Shown: positions 34,102 to 45,520 of the stretch, piece by piece | How the letters are laid out: each line of letters begins with the position of its first letter | How positions within the stretch are numbered: the stretch's first letter is position 1 | Assembly: GCF_003576645.1 (NCBI RefSeq) | Contig: NC_044920.1 | Coordinates: 1,509,552-1,573,551, forward strand | Direction of reading: 5' to 3' | Source of the DNA: Ipomoea triloba | Taxonomy: Eukaryota > Streptophyta > Magnoliopsida > Solanales > Convolvulaceae | Length of the DNA stretch: 64,000 nucleotides | Made by a program: the position numbers and the translations under genes | The notes under the pieces: generated by a model | What the model was told of the DNA's origin: nothing | Seen by the model: only the letters and a program-made list of their open reading frames with translations | The model's database searches: none

Positions 34102-36852
34102 ATGAGTGAGGGGAAGCAGTTTCAGCTTGGCACCATTGGAGCTTTGTCTCTGTCTGTTGTTTCATCTGTATCTATCGTCATTTGCAATAAGGCGCTTATG
34201 AGTACTCTAGGTTTCAAATTCGGTGAGTTGAAGTTTACAATTGCTCTTCTTTATATGTATATTCTTGTTGATTTCTGCTCAGATTGTGCTGTTTTTTACA
34301 CTTTTGAGAAATTTTGGTTTGGAACTAACAAATAGATGAAGAAGACTTCATCTTTAGGATCTTAACCAAGACTGCAGTATCCCGATTAGATCTTAATATT
34401 TCCTTGTTTTCGAGTCATTTCTCTGGTTGGCAACTATAGTTCGAAGAGTTCTACAGTAGTGAAATTGAAGTTGCTACCTTTGAGTTCTTTTCAGAATGCA
34501 CATAGTGAATAGTTAGGTGCTCAAGAAGGATGCTTTAATGGTGGTTAATAGTTTTATTTGAAGTGTGTTTTAAAGGTGAAGAAAATGTTAATGCTTGTTC
34601 TAATTTTTTGTATGCAGCGACAACCCTGACAAGCTGGCATCTGCTAGTTACTTTTTGTTCCCTCCATGTAGCATTATTGATGAAACTATTTGAGCACAAA
34701 CCTTTCGATCCAAGAACTGTGATTGGATTTGGCATTCTCAATGGGATTTCGATTGGATTACTGAACCTTAGCCTTGGTTTCAATTCAGTAGGTTTCTATC
34801 AGGTATAGCCTCTTCTCTAGTTCTCCGTATCTTCTTCAGTTAAGTTTCATAGGTCCATTCGGTTTCTTAATTCAACGTTACAACATGTTTTAGATGACAA
34901 AGCTTGCCATTATCCCTTGCACTGTAATACTAGAGACACTTTTCCTGAGCAAAAAATTCAGGTCAGTCTTTTTTATATTTTAGGCAAGTTACTGGATTCT
35001 CTGTTTGCTTCTTTTTCAATATTCCCTAGTGTTTTTTTTAAAGCTATTTTAATGCTATCATTATGTACTCTATTCATAATATGCCTTTTCTGATGAAAGC
35101 TCTAAGATTTCAACACATTCTTTCTGTTGGATTATTTATTGAAGCTGCTACATGACTTGCTGAATAATTTAATTTCTAGATCATTCTAAGCTTTGTGGCT
35201 CTGTTCCTCGATTGGATTTAAAAACCCTAATTCCCGAGTGCTTAATCAGTATTGAATATTTTCTTTTCCCTGCAATATTATGCCATACTAAGGGTGGATC
35301 CAAAATGAGATATTAAGATCTTTTTGCATTAAGCTGTGAGTACAATTTTTATCTTATATAGCAGTTTGGAATCTTAAATCTAGCACCAGCTCAGGCTCAC
35401 AACCATGCTTCTAGGAAGTTTGAACATATGTTTCTTTTGTCCCTCTGTTCTGCTTTAGTACTATACTACAATTAGAAAATCATTTCTTTTATCATGACAT
35501 ATAATTGAATGATTCCTCGTGTGCATACATGAATTGAACTTGATATTTCCTCATTATTACTACAGTAGGAGCATTCAGCTTTCTTTGTTCATTCTTCTTC
35601 TTGGCGTTGGGATTGCAACTGTTACTGATCTGCAGCTAAATATGCTCGGCTCTGTCCTTTCACTGCTGGCAGTGCTTACAACCTGTGTTGCTCAAATTGT
35701 ATCCTTTAATGTGGTTTCTTATACCTTTAACGACTCTCAAATCTGAATACATTGGAAATGCTCACTCTTTGGAATTAGGAGTAAGTCCAGAAGCCCAATT
35801 CCTTAAAACTTTTCAGTCTATAATAATTGTGATTTGATATCATAAACCTGAGGTTCAGTGATCATCTTAAGAACTTGTGCATTTTGACACAATGTCTATG
35901 TATCGTCTTACACATGATAATACATTTTGCAGAGGATTTCCTTGTGGTTTGTTATGCTGCATTTTATCAGTTGGGATTAAATCACGATTATGAATTCTAA
36001 AAATGATCATTGTTCTCCTTTTCATTGATTTGCACATCATAAGTAAACTTTGATGTGATGCAATGCATTCTAGAGCTAATGTCCAGAGGACATGTCACCA
36101 CGTGCCCTTGTCATCGTTTCTTGTTACGTTCATACTTAACTTCTTTCAGATGACAAATACCATTCAAAAGAAGTTTAAGGTTTCTTCGACACAGTTGTTG
36201 TATCAATCTTGTCCTTACCAGGCAATGACTCTGTTCTTCTCTGGTCCGTTTCTGGATAAGCTTCTGACTCAACAAAATGTATTCGCCTTCAAGTACACTC
36301 CGCAAGTTCTGGTACTTATTGCTTCTATGTTCTCTTGAATTATAGAACCAGCTCTTGTTTAATTATGTTCCCACGCCTAATTTATTCTCATAATTGCAGG
36401 TTTTTATTGTTTTGTCCTGCTTGATATCTGTCTCCGTTAATTTTAGCACATTCCTCGTGATTGGAAAGACATCCCCCGTCACCTACCAGGTTCTCGGCCA
36501 TCTTAAAACCTGTCTAGTACTGGCTTTCGGTTATATCTTACTACAAGACCCATTTAGCTGGAGAAATATTTCGGGAATCATGGTTGCGCTAATGGGGATG
36601 GTTCTATACTCGTATTACTGCACTCTCGAGAGTCGAAGCAAAGCTACGGAAGCATCTCTGCAACTCCAGGTGCGAATCTAACACTGCTCCTCTTTAGCAC
36701 ACACAAATCACGACCTCTCCTAACTTCTCTCCCTGCAATTGATACAGCTAAAGGAAGACCAAGCTCCGCTAGTACAATTAGAAAATGGCACCGGTGTTAT
36801 AAGCGATATTGCTGCGCCTAAACTTCCTTCCGGGAAAGATCTGCAGGCTTGA
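34102..36852 (+). CDS. UXT: nucleotide-sugar transporter, UDP-xylose transporter (UXT) type
   Basis: Members of this triose-phosphate-translocator/NST clade carry UDP-xylose across the Golgi membrane in exchange for nucleotide monophosphate, feeding xylan and xyloglucan synthesis. Seven coding exons (34102-34222, 34618-34802, 34894-34961, 35566-35698, 36150-36311, 36400-36669, 36748-36852) give 347 residues with all junctions in phase and GT-AG introns. About ten hydrophobic spans are visible. Diagnostic stretches include SVSIVICNKALM, TLTSWHLLVTF, NGISIGLLNLSLGFNS, QMTKLAIIP, TNTIQKKFKVSSTQLLYQS and GKTSPVTYQVLGHLKT. Length fits the family (about 350). The C-terminal tail (about 315-347) is hydrophilic and cytosolic by analogy. 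Substrate is inferred from similarity to Arabidopsis UXT proteins as I remember them; another UDP-sugar is possible. Confidence 0.93.
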
Positions 36853-37759
36853 AGTTTTGCGTGTTTGAAGCAACTACAAACCGAATTCCTTTGCAACTAT
36901 TCGCGCTATGGTGAAGTTGGCGAGTTGCGGTGTGGCACAAGCACAGCATGTCACAGAGACAGAAAGGAGGCTCTTGTTGTGTAAAAGTTATCATGTGAGT
37001 AACAAGAATCACCCACTTTTCCACATGTATTGGTTGAATTTTTATCATAACACTATTTAGTTGTAAACAAAAAGGCATACAATTTTTTGTTCCATCTTTG
37101 AATTTTACACTTTTGCAATCTGTACTATGTATATCAGTTTCTGTTTATATATATGCTTTTAGCTGTAAGTGAAATAGTGAAAATGTGGTATCATGAACAT
37201 TTGCTATATCTAGTCATTCCTCAATGAACTTGTTATTTTCTTGAAGCTACATCTTTGTTATTTTGCCTCTTTTACACACTGCTTTGATACCTACATCTTG
37301 GGTAATATCTAGTTGAGTCTTGATCGAACCACATTTAAAAATTCTCCGAAAAATGATACATACATCTTGGGTAATATCTAGTTGAGTCTTGATCGAACTA
37401 CATTTAAAAATTCTCCGAAAAATGATACATACACATTGTTTGATTCACAAAATATAATGAACTTTTTTCTGTAATATTCAAATCCGACTCTTCTAGGTTT
37501 AATTCTCCCAAAACCAACCCACAGGTCACATCTACCCATTTTATGGTAGGTAGGTACAAAAATGGGCTTTTAATATTAGTTCGAAATGTATTTGATCTTG
37601 GATATTTCATTTCAAGTGAATGGTTATTTAGATCAATTTTGCATCAATGACTTGTGATCAAACATGTTGACATGACTTCACATCCTTTTCATTAACTATT
37701 CATGAGTTAATCACTATTATCCAAAAGAAAAAGATTATTTTTTTCCACCGTACGTGAGG
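36853..37759. other. 3'UTR of transporter and intergenic DNA with 69-bp tandem repeat
   Basis: The first 200-300 bp are likely 3'UTR. Two adjacent 69-bp copies (37292-37360 and 37361-37429, starting tacatcttgggtaatatcta) differ at about one position. No gene is seen. Confidence 0.6.
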
Positions 37760-37984
37760 TTAACTCTCAATTGACATGCATGAAGAGCTTCCAAAGATGG
37801 ACCAAACTGACCGGCGCCGGCCGGCCGTCGTTTCCCGGCGACGTAATTCGAGGTTAAGAAGTCCACCTCCTGCGGCATCACCGGCGTTGATTAGTTTATG
37901 ACGGTGACCGGAGTGGTGGTCGACTTTAGTCGTTGATAGTAATGCCATAGACCTTTGTTGGGCTAAACTATCATCATCATTCAT
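37760..37984 (-). CDS. small unrecognised open frame, copy 1 of a diverged pair
   Basis: A 74-residue frame contains MALLSTTKVDHHSGHRHKL and LINAGDAAGGGLLNLELRRR. I do not recognise it. A related sequence lies on the same strand at 38850-39065, sharing atggcattactatcaacgac and aaactaatcaacgcc, but there the frame shifts. The GC-rich 3' part and conserved start are compatible with a small peptide gene; it may equally be a pseudogene. Confidence 0.3.
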   Translation of the reverse strand: MNDDDSLAQQRSMALLSTTKVDHHSGHRHKLINAGDAAGGGLLNLELRRRETTAGRRRSVWSIFGSSSCMSIES

Positions 37985-38220
37985 CAGCTTAACTTACAAG
38001 CCATTCAAGAATCGATTGGTTAATACATACAAGTGTACAACAATTTCAATTCAAGAAACTTTCCACTTTATTTTTCAAAGGAAAAAACTACTTAGATTGA
38101 CAAATGAAATAATAATTTCATTTATTAAATAAATAATAAAACTCACTTGAACACACTTTTGATTTTTCTATGTTTAAAAAAATTGTATAAACCTAACATT
38201 ATTCCATGATAACTCATTTA

Positions 38221-38611
38221 GGGTGTGTTTGAAAATCCAAAAAAAGATTTCTGAAAATCATTTTCTATTGATTTGACAAAATAAGTCTGTTTTGGGGGCA
38301 AATAACTTCCGCCAAATTTTGGCAGAAGTCATTTTCCACAGACCAATCACAACCTTGGTTTCTAAGGAAAACCCAGAGTTTTTTTTTTTAATTAATAAAT
38401 AATATTATTTTTAATATTATTATAAATTTTTATATTCTAAATAAAACAATTAAAATGTTTAGTTATACCATTCTATTCATTTTCTAAAAAAGAACCAACC
38501 ACGCAAAGACAGTTTCCAGAATGCAACCAAACACTGGAAATGAAATTATTTTATGGAAAATGACTTATTTTGTAGAAAATATTTTCCATAAGTCATTTTT
38601 CCAAACACACT
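38221..38611. mobile_element. MITE with gggtgtgtttg termini
   Basis: The left end gggtgtgtttgaaaatcc and the right end (reverse complement gagtgtgtttggaaaaatga) are inverted repeats. The flanks share ttta. Inner arms contain aaaatcattttctattg and its approximate inverse. It lies between the two copies of the small unrecognised sequence. Confidence 0.65.
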
Positions 38612-38849
38612 CTTTATTGGGTTACAAGGCTGATTTCATCCTAATTTGAATAACGGCTGCGAACTTTTTCGTAAATCATTTAACTGATCAAATTTTTCGA
38701 ATGTAAAAAAAAGTTATTAGAATTTTCAACTACTTTTAATGAGTGAGTAGTCAATAATAGCAATGAAAAATTCTTCACATTCTCAAAGTCGTTAATAAAT
38801 TAACTAGAAAAGTTATTTTCAACTAAAAACTCTAAATTTTCTGGCACGT

Positions 38850-39065
38850 GAACAGAGGGTTAAGAATTTCACCGGCTGCCGTGGCTGCTGCATCATCGGC
38901 GTTGATTAGTTTGTGATGGTGACCGGCGAGATATGATGGTGGAGTGGAAATGGGAAGAATGTTGCACATAATTGGCTCCAAACCTTAGGAGCTATGATGG
39001 TCGTTGATAGTAATGCCATATATAGGCCTTAATTGGCTGCCCTAAATTATCGTCAGCTTAACTCA
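38850..39065 (-). pseudogene. copy 2 of the small unrecognised sequence, frame broken
   Basis: Matches copy 1 in its beginning (MALLSTT) and its later part (HHHKLINADDAA), but the two parts are in different frames because of a longer middle segment. It could be a decayed duplicate or a sequence constrained at the nucleotide level only. Confidence 0.3.
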
Positions 39066-39863
39066 CAAGTAGTGTTAATATTCTTTTGATGGAACTCGAC
39101 ATATATGGTCTTCTGCGGTTTATTTCTCTTGTGTTGTTTGCGTCTATTACACAGAAATTGAGTTTACATGAGCGGCTATAGGATGTATTTACCACTTTTA
39201 TATGATTTACAAGATATTATATATGTGTAAAATTTATCTAGTACCCATATTCAGATAGTAATTGCTAAGTACGACACATTTTACCTTTCCTGTATGGTGT
39301 TACTTTGCTCTCAAAGTTCTTATCACTTATCACTTAGACAAGACCTTGAGATTATTTGACATGTTTTGTTCAAAGAATTTCTCTTATATATAACTCTATT
39401 TTTCATTTTTTTTTTAAAATTCTATTTGCATTATCCTATAAATTAAAGTGAGTGCGTGGGTCACATTTGAAAAAGTTTTATTTTCTTAATAAAGAATTTA
39501 AAAAAAAAAAAAAAAAAAACCAGCGAATAAGACCACAGATAAACACCAACTTCCATTTTCAAATGAAAAACTACTTTTGAGTACATTTTCAAATGAAAAA
39601 CTACTTTGAGTAAGAAAGTTAGAAAATGAAAAGAGAAATATTTTTTATTTTTCAAATAAAAAATAAAACTGTACGTATTGCTCTAACGTAATTTTTTATT
39701 AAAAAAAATCATTCACGAAACTCGCGTACTAATGTACGAACATAAGCTAGTTTACATGCTTATGATCCTTTGCCACTATGGTTATAAGACGGACTTCACT
39801 CAAAACGCATATTCATGTAGCAATTGTGACCTGTTTGGTAAATTAAAGTGTACAAGCATACAA

Positions 39864-40072
39864 GGTCAGGTACTCAGGTTCATGTGCGATTTTGCAGTCA
39901 TTTACCATTAGGTACACATAAATGCACCAAAAAGTGTTCAAAAATACGTCATTAGGTGTGGTGCGGTGTAGTGCATTAGTGTATTTTTGAATATTGTATG
40001 GTGCATTTATGCATACCTAATGGTGAATCCGCACCGGTCGCATGGAAAGCACTGTCCACACGAGAACCTGAC
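39864..40072. mobile_element. foldback MITE next to the Pack-MULE
   Basis: The left arm (aaggtcaggtactcaggttc ... ccattaggtacacataaatg) is inverted in the right arm (catttatgcatacctaatgg ... cacacgagaacctgac). It carries gtgcacc-type motifs and no coding capacity. It abuts the TA repeat that flanks the Pack-MULE. Confidence 0.7.
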
Positions 40073-40088
40073 TATATATATATATATG

Positions 40089-41456
40089 GGGGAAATTGCA
40101 CTTTTGGTCCCCCAATTAGTACCATTTCTGCAATGTTATCCTTATCTTTCAATTTGAACACTTTTGTTCCCTCAGTTATTGACCCGTTAGTCAATTTAGT
40201 CCTTCTGTCAGTTAACAAACCTAACCTCCGTTTAGACCATGGGTAAATTTGGAATTTCACATGGCAAGAAAACCAGAACTAGAATGTTGAAGTCAACAAT
40301 GTAAATTTGGTCCCCCAATTAATACGACTTCTGCAATGTTGTCCTTCTGTCAGTTAATAACCATGCATTCTCCATAAAATATACTCTGAACTAGAAAAAT
40401 TCAATTCAATCCAACTCAGAATATGCAGAACATGTTGCAGCAACATACAAATTTTAGGCAAAATAAAAAAAAATAGCAATAACAACAACAATCATAGTAG
40501 CAAAGTTATCTTGAAACTGAATAGCAAAGAAGATTTAATAACCTTGGTAGGAACATTTGCACAATAGCGTGAAAACCTCCTCAGAGCTCTTGGAATCATT
40601 ATCGCACAGCAAAATCCTAACTTTACTTCTATCTATGAAACCATCCCCAGTCTTCACAACCTCATTCTTCTCCATCATCGCTTTTCAAAGAACAATTAAG
40701 CAATATACATATACGTTCATAGAAAATATACAAAAAAAAAAAGGGTTAGGGTTCAGCTCAAACCCCTAAAAATCTAAGTATTAAAAAACCTCTATATAGA
40801 AAATTTTTCTATTTATTACTAAAACTAAAGCGTCTAATTTCGAAAACCTCATTTACAGATCACACACTAATTCCAATCAAATATCCAAAATTAAAAAACA
40901 AAAAAATCTATAATTTTCTAATAATTACGATGCACACCAGAGGCGCAACTTATCTATAAACCATCTGAGCTGCTAAAAAACATGGCGAAGTTCGGCCATC
41001 TAACGGCGACGGGTTAGATTGTGAAATTAGTCACAAAAAAAAAACGAAACAAAACAAAGAGAAAAGCTTCGCCAGCCCACCACCTCCGGTGCACGTTAGC
41101 GTCCGCCTTTCAGCCAAGCTGTCTTCTACTACCTATGGGGTCCTAGAGAGAGAAAAGAAAGAGAGGCTCCAAGTTCAGCTCTGGTGGTTGAGGAAGAAGC
41201 TCAGATTTTCGGAGAAAGAAACTTGATATTTTGATGGCACTTTTTAACTTGAAGTTTGAAGATGGACCAAAAGTGAATTCCCATGTGAAATTCTAAATTT
41301 ACCCATGGTCTAAACGGAGGTCATGGTTGTTAACTGACAGAAGGACTAAATTGATTAACGGGTCAATAACTGAGGGATCAAAAGTGTTCAAATTGGAAGA
41401 TAAGGACAACATTGCAGAAGTGGTACTAATTAAGGGACCAAAAGTGCGATTTCCCC
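40089..41456. mobile_element. Pack-MULE carrying a TOC1/PRR1 gene fragment
   Basis: The 1,368-bp element has terminal inverted repeats of about 180-200 bp. The left begins ggggaaattgcacttttggt; the right, in reverse complement, begins ggggaaatcgcacttttggt. A tatatatatg direct repeat adjoins both ends (40079-40088 and 41457-41466), though it is low complexity. The arms share the same phrases in inverse (cctccgtttagaccatgggt, ctgtcagttaac). The non-TIR interior (about 40360-41240) contains a cellular exon and upstream sequence. No transposase is present, so movement required an autonomous MULE elsewhere. Confidence 0.85.
40543..40678 (-). pseudogene. TOC1: captured first coding exon of TOC1 (PRR1) clock gene
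   Basis: On the minus strand, an ATG at 40678 opens 45 codons plus one base, ending at a donor (ccaag|gttatt, 40543/40542). The product contains GDGFIDRSKVRILLCDND and SSEEVFTLLCKCSYQ, the start of the pseudo-receiver domain of TOC1/PRR1, which represses morning clock genes. Beyond the donor only a short intron piece is present, and the rest of the receiver and the CCT domain are absent. Upstream sequence on the same strand (40679 to about 41240) looks like leader and promoter, with pyrimidine-rich tracts. It is a fragment, not a functional clock gene. Confidence 0.85.
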
Positions 41457-41732
41457 TATATATATGTGTATGTGTGTTACTTGCTCAATTACTCTATATG
41501 TGTTGACACAACGTCTACGCAACCTATGAATTGAATTGGGTAGTGTAACATCATATACAAAACTAGAATAAGATAAGCACTACATTTGACTTTGTTACTT
41601 GGGCACTCCTCGGAAGAAACCAAACGCGATCCTTTAGCTTTAATTTGCTATGACTTGGTAAACTCTTTGACTAATTATCCCCAACATGTTACTTGTCCAT
41701 TTTATTATCAGCTTATAATATATAAAATATAA

Positions 41733-41893
41733 GGGTAATACTTAGCTGAGTCCGTCTCACGGGTCTTAATCCATGAGATAGATCAAATTTTTTATTAATG
41801 AGTCAGATCTTTGACCTCATTAATAATAATAAAAAAAATGGTTCGTCTCACAGATTGAGACCTCTAAGACGGTGTCATACAAATTTTTGTCAA
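41733..41893. mobile_element. gtccgtctcac-type MITE
   Basis: The left part has gagtccgtctcacgggtctt and the right has ggttcgtctcacagattgag followed by gacggtgtcatac. A related partial copy is at 22775-22860. It contains no coding sequence. Confidence 0.5.
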
Positions 41894-42290
41894 AATATAA
41901 ATGTCTATCTAAAATGGAGTCTAATTAAGAGTGAATATATTCTTCAATTTGATATCATAAGAATTATGTGAATGCTAAACATAGGAGGGTGAGTATATAT
42001 TATCCTAAATGTAAACAACAATTTAATTTTGAATTATAAAAAAATCACAACAGTCACGCTTTGGCTGAAGTCTGCCTTGTAACTCAAACCGATACAAGAT
42101 CACAAACAGGTAAATTTGTCTAGATTGTCCACTAGTTCAAATCATAAAGACTAATAGACAGCTCTAACAAAGTGTCGAACTTAAAACTTTATAACTAGTA
42201 AGCTAACTGCCAAACAAATTTGACGAGAATAATGTAACATAACACATTATTTTTAAATTATTTTTTCCCAAAATCCCATTCTAATTCCCT

Positions 42291-42300
42291 TATAAATACC
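42291..42300 (+). promoter_or_regulatory. TATA box of the small secreted peptide gene
   Basis: tataaatacc lies 117 bp before the ATG, followed by a pyrimidine-rich leader with tcatcatcttcatcatcaca. Confidence 0.65.
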
Positions 42301-42407
42301 ATTCCCACCCCCAGAATTTCCTGCAAGATTCCTTGCACACAACTCCTCCTCATCATCTTCATCATCACAGCTAAGTTTACCTTAGCTTCATCATCATATC
42401 TCTTTTA

Positions 42408-42713
42408 ATGTCTCCATCCAAACACAAAATCATGGCACCAACGTTTCTCCTTGTCGTCTTCTTCTCCTTCATCGCCATCATCGTACCTCAATCATCGCTG
42501 TCTGCCGCCGCTAGACCCTTGAACTCTGCCGCTGACAACCTTATGCTGCCGTCGACGAGGTCCGACAACATCGCCGCCGCCACCGACAAGAAGGCGACGG
42601 AGATCATGAGGAGAAAACGTATCGTGAATTCGTTGCTGATAATGCATAGGTTGCCCAAAGGAGCAGGCCGCCCTTCCGGACCAAGCAGGAGAACCAACGA
42701 TGTCAACACCTAG
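42408..42713 (+). CDS. small secreted peptide precursor, IDA/IDL-like
   Basis: A single-exon, 101-residue precursor. Residues about 9-34 form a signal peptide (APTFLLVVFFSFIAIIVPQS). A variable Ala/Asp-rich middle precedes a basic stretch (RRKRI, about 68-72), and the C terminus reads HRLPKGAGRPSGPSRRTN. The LPKG then PSGPSRR arrangement resembles the EPIP motif of IDA-type peptides, which are processed and perceived by HAESA-class receptor kinases to trigger cell separation. It is not a canonical IDA end: the residues between LPKG and PSGPS are shorter or different, and six residues follow the usual terminal Asn position. The PIP/PIPL family (SGPS core) is the alternative. A TATA box and leader support a real gene. 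Confidence 0.7.
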   Translation: MSPSKHKIMAPTFLLVVFFSFIAIIVPQSSLSAAARPLNSAADNLMLPSTRSDNIAAATDKKATEIMRRKRIVNSLLIMHRLPKGAGRPSGPSRRTNDVNT

Positions 42714-44660
42714 GTGGCGGAGTAGGTACCGGAGGGCATTTTAGTAATTTAGTGTAACACTAAAAAAATATATGTTTATATTTATAATTGTTTTTGGTCA
42801 GATCTTGTACTGAAAAGAAATGATTTTCATCACGTCAAATGATATAATATTTAGACATGTAGTATTCTTATATTGCATTTTATTTTTAATTATATTATAT
42901 TTCTATTGATTAGTGTTGTGTCAAGTGTAAATACGTGAGTGTAGCATGTTGTATTAGGTATCATGTTAACCACACTATTTGATATAACCTATTACACGGG
43001 TCTGGGTGTCTATATATATATAGGAAAGTATACGGTGTTGATAAACCTAATGCCTTAGTACAATCAAAAAAAAAAAAACTTCGAGGGTTGTACCAATGCT
43101 ATAGGCCCGGAATAGTGTCTCTATTCGCAATACAAACTCAAAATTTTTTTTAGTGTCAATTAGAAAAACCCCAACAATTCTCAATTGACGAGATTTTTCG
43201 TCACGAAAAAAAAAATCAACTCAAAAAATGGAGTTGGCGACCCTCACGTGTTCACTTGGCGCTGTTGGTGCACGAAACACACACCAACTTTTTTTTTTTT
43301 TCTTTTTGCGATGGGATCCACGTTTCATCAAAAAAAAAAAAGAAAAAAAAAAGAGAAAAAAAAATCATCCCTATGCGAGATACTCTCTCTTCTCTTTATT
43401 ATTTTTTCTTCCCTCGACGGCTCCACTTCACCCAAAAACTCACAAAGAAACTCCAAAAAACTTATGTTGGGCTTGCTTTTAATACTTTAGAATTTTCTAT
43501 GATTTTCACAATATTATATTATTGTTTTAGTTTTCATTTTATATTTGATGATCATATGGTGATGAAACTTAATTGTAATTAGGATATACTACGCATGCGT
43601 GGATTTTGTTTGGTTAATTTTGTTAATGTTAATTAATGTTTCAACTTCCACACATCTATTGTTTTATACATCAACCAATGTGGTAGCTAGTTTGAAATTA
43701 ACATAACCTACATACATATAGAGTTTGCNATATATTCCCCCCCCCCCCCCCCCCCTCTCTTCTCTCTCTTCATTTTTAAAATTTTTTATTTAAAAATATT
43801 TTTAAAAACCATGGTTAATTATATAATAATCACGGAAGAATAGTATTCAACTTTGGCCCAATATATAATCAACAATAGATTCATTGGTCAAGGCCGGCCC
43901 AAAAATTATAGTCGAGCAGATAAAATATGACTCTCGTATTTAAATGTCAAGAGTTTGATTCTTTTTCAACACCAACTCAGTCAAGCCCATCACATAGGGT
44001 CTTTTTAGTACGATTTACTTCTCTTGTGTGATTTGCCCCCCATTACACAAGAGCACATTTTAAGTCTAAAGTGCACAAAATGCTTTCGGTTCCATCCCTT
44101 TATTATTATTTTTTTTTATCAATTATCAGCAATAAGAATTAAATGTTTATCAATATGTCTAAGTTATATCTAATGTCAAATGCACAATTTATATTTTTTT
44201 AACTTACGTACCAGCTGACAACACTATGTTGGTACGTTTCAATGGTAAGATGCTGGACTTGACCCTCTAAACCTCCGCTCTTCAAGCATGAAATTGTAAA
44301 GATACTTAGATATATATGAAAAATATATTATACTTTTGTCTTATAAAATGTGAATATTAAAGTATAATTTGAAGAATATAGAATGATTATTTGTGGCACG
44401 CCACATACAAGAATAGGAATAGTTATAGTATATTAATTAGTTAGTTAGAGATGGGAAAAGATAGGGGTAGAGGACTGCAACTCAATGATGAAGTTGCCAT
44501 TTTGGAAAAAGAGTAATATCAGGAGGGATCAATAATTCCAAATATTTGGTATCAATGTGGCTGTCTGCAGCTCAAAGTCAACATGGCTGATCTCACCATA
44601 TAGCACACACCACTACTTGCTACCTTGAATTATTTTACATCTACATATACAGAGATGATA

Positions 44661-44662
<2 letters not shown>
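42714..44662. other. gene-free intergenic DNA; one N and a poly-C run
   Basis: After the peptide gene's 3'UTR (about 42714-42860) no gene is supported. It includes A-rich and G/A tracts (43320-43370), an undetermined base at 43729, and a run of about 20 C near 43737-43756 that probably stopped sequencing. Confidence 0.5.

Positions 44663-44721
<59 letters not shown>
44663..44721 (+). repeat. TA dinucleotide microsatellite
   Basis: About 29 uninterrupted TA units. Length in the real genome may differ because such arrays are error-prone. Confidence 0.9.
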
Positions 44722-44727
<6 letters not shown>

Positions 44728-44895
44728 TGGAGTTTATTTCTCTAGTCTAACTAACCTAACATATTCGAGTTTAATTAATATATTATTGGCTAAGGAAACA
44801 AGGATATGGAGATAATGACTAATAAAGCAAGATTAAAGAAAAAAAAATATAATGAGACACTATATTTTAAGTAGAAATTTGAATGAAAAAATTGG

Positions 44896-45178
44896 GAAAT
44901 CAACATTTTGGTCCCTTAATTGTTTCCCAACTCTCAATGTAGTTCTTAGTTTTTAATTTCAACCAATTTGATCATCGAATTATTTAAAATTTCGTCAATT
45001 AAACTCTTTCAGGGATCAAATTGGCAAAATTTTAAAAATGTAGAAATCACCATTTTGGTCCCTGAAAGAGTTAATTGATAAAATTTTAAACAATTCAAGG
45101 ACCAAATTGATTGAAATTGAAAATTAGGGACTACATTGACAGTTTGAAAATAATTGATGGACCAAAATGGTGATTAAC
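44896..45178. mobile_element. foldback MITE, family B, second copy
   Basis: Arms contain ccattttggtccctgaaaga-like phrases and match the element at 26042-26372 (tttcaaccaatttgatc, aatttcgtcaattaaa, and the inverse). No coding capacity. Confidence 0.7.
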
Positions 45179-45338
45179 TGTACTCCTTTTTTTGTTCTTT
45201 TGTTTTAAGTCAAGTTAAACTTAATTATTGCTTTGTAGGTGTACATGTACACTACTGCTTTTGGAAAATAAAATTGATATACTATATACAAGTAGGTTAT
45301 AGATCAGAGTATTCTAGAGGTGGAAGAGAATATTCTAG

Positions 45339-45478
45339 GAGATAATAATATCCCAAAATAGTCCATTAATTATGTCATAATTCTCAAATAATTGGTCATT
45401 GACTATCAATTCACCCAAAATGGTCCGACGATATGATTATGCAAAAATTTACTTAATTTAGTCATTGATGTAAATAAT
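45339..45478. mobile_element. left half of a MITE interrupted by the LINE
   Basis: The arm starts gagataataatatcccaaaa and includes tcataattctcaaat. It is the inverse of the segment at 51383-51489, on the other side of the LINE. Joined across the LINE, the two halves form a foldback element whose centre holds the LINE target site. Confidence 0.7.
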
Positions 45479-45520
45479 TTTTTTTTTTTTGGTGGATGGA
45501 AGGGCCTGAAGGCCCCATGA

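Noticed and set aside
40543..40678. A functional TOC1 gene
   Set aside because: Only the first 45 codons are present, enclosed by MULE terminal repeats; the rest of the receiver and the CCT domain are absent.
43185..43582. Overlapping open frames of about 100 residues
   Set aside because: All three frames run through A-rich and T-rich homopolymers; no domain, start context or splicing supports a gene.
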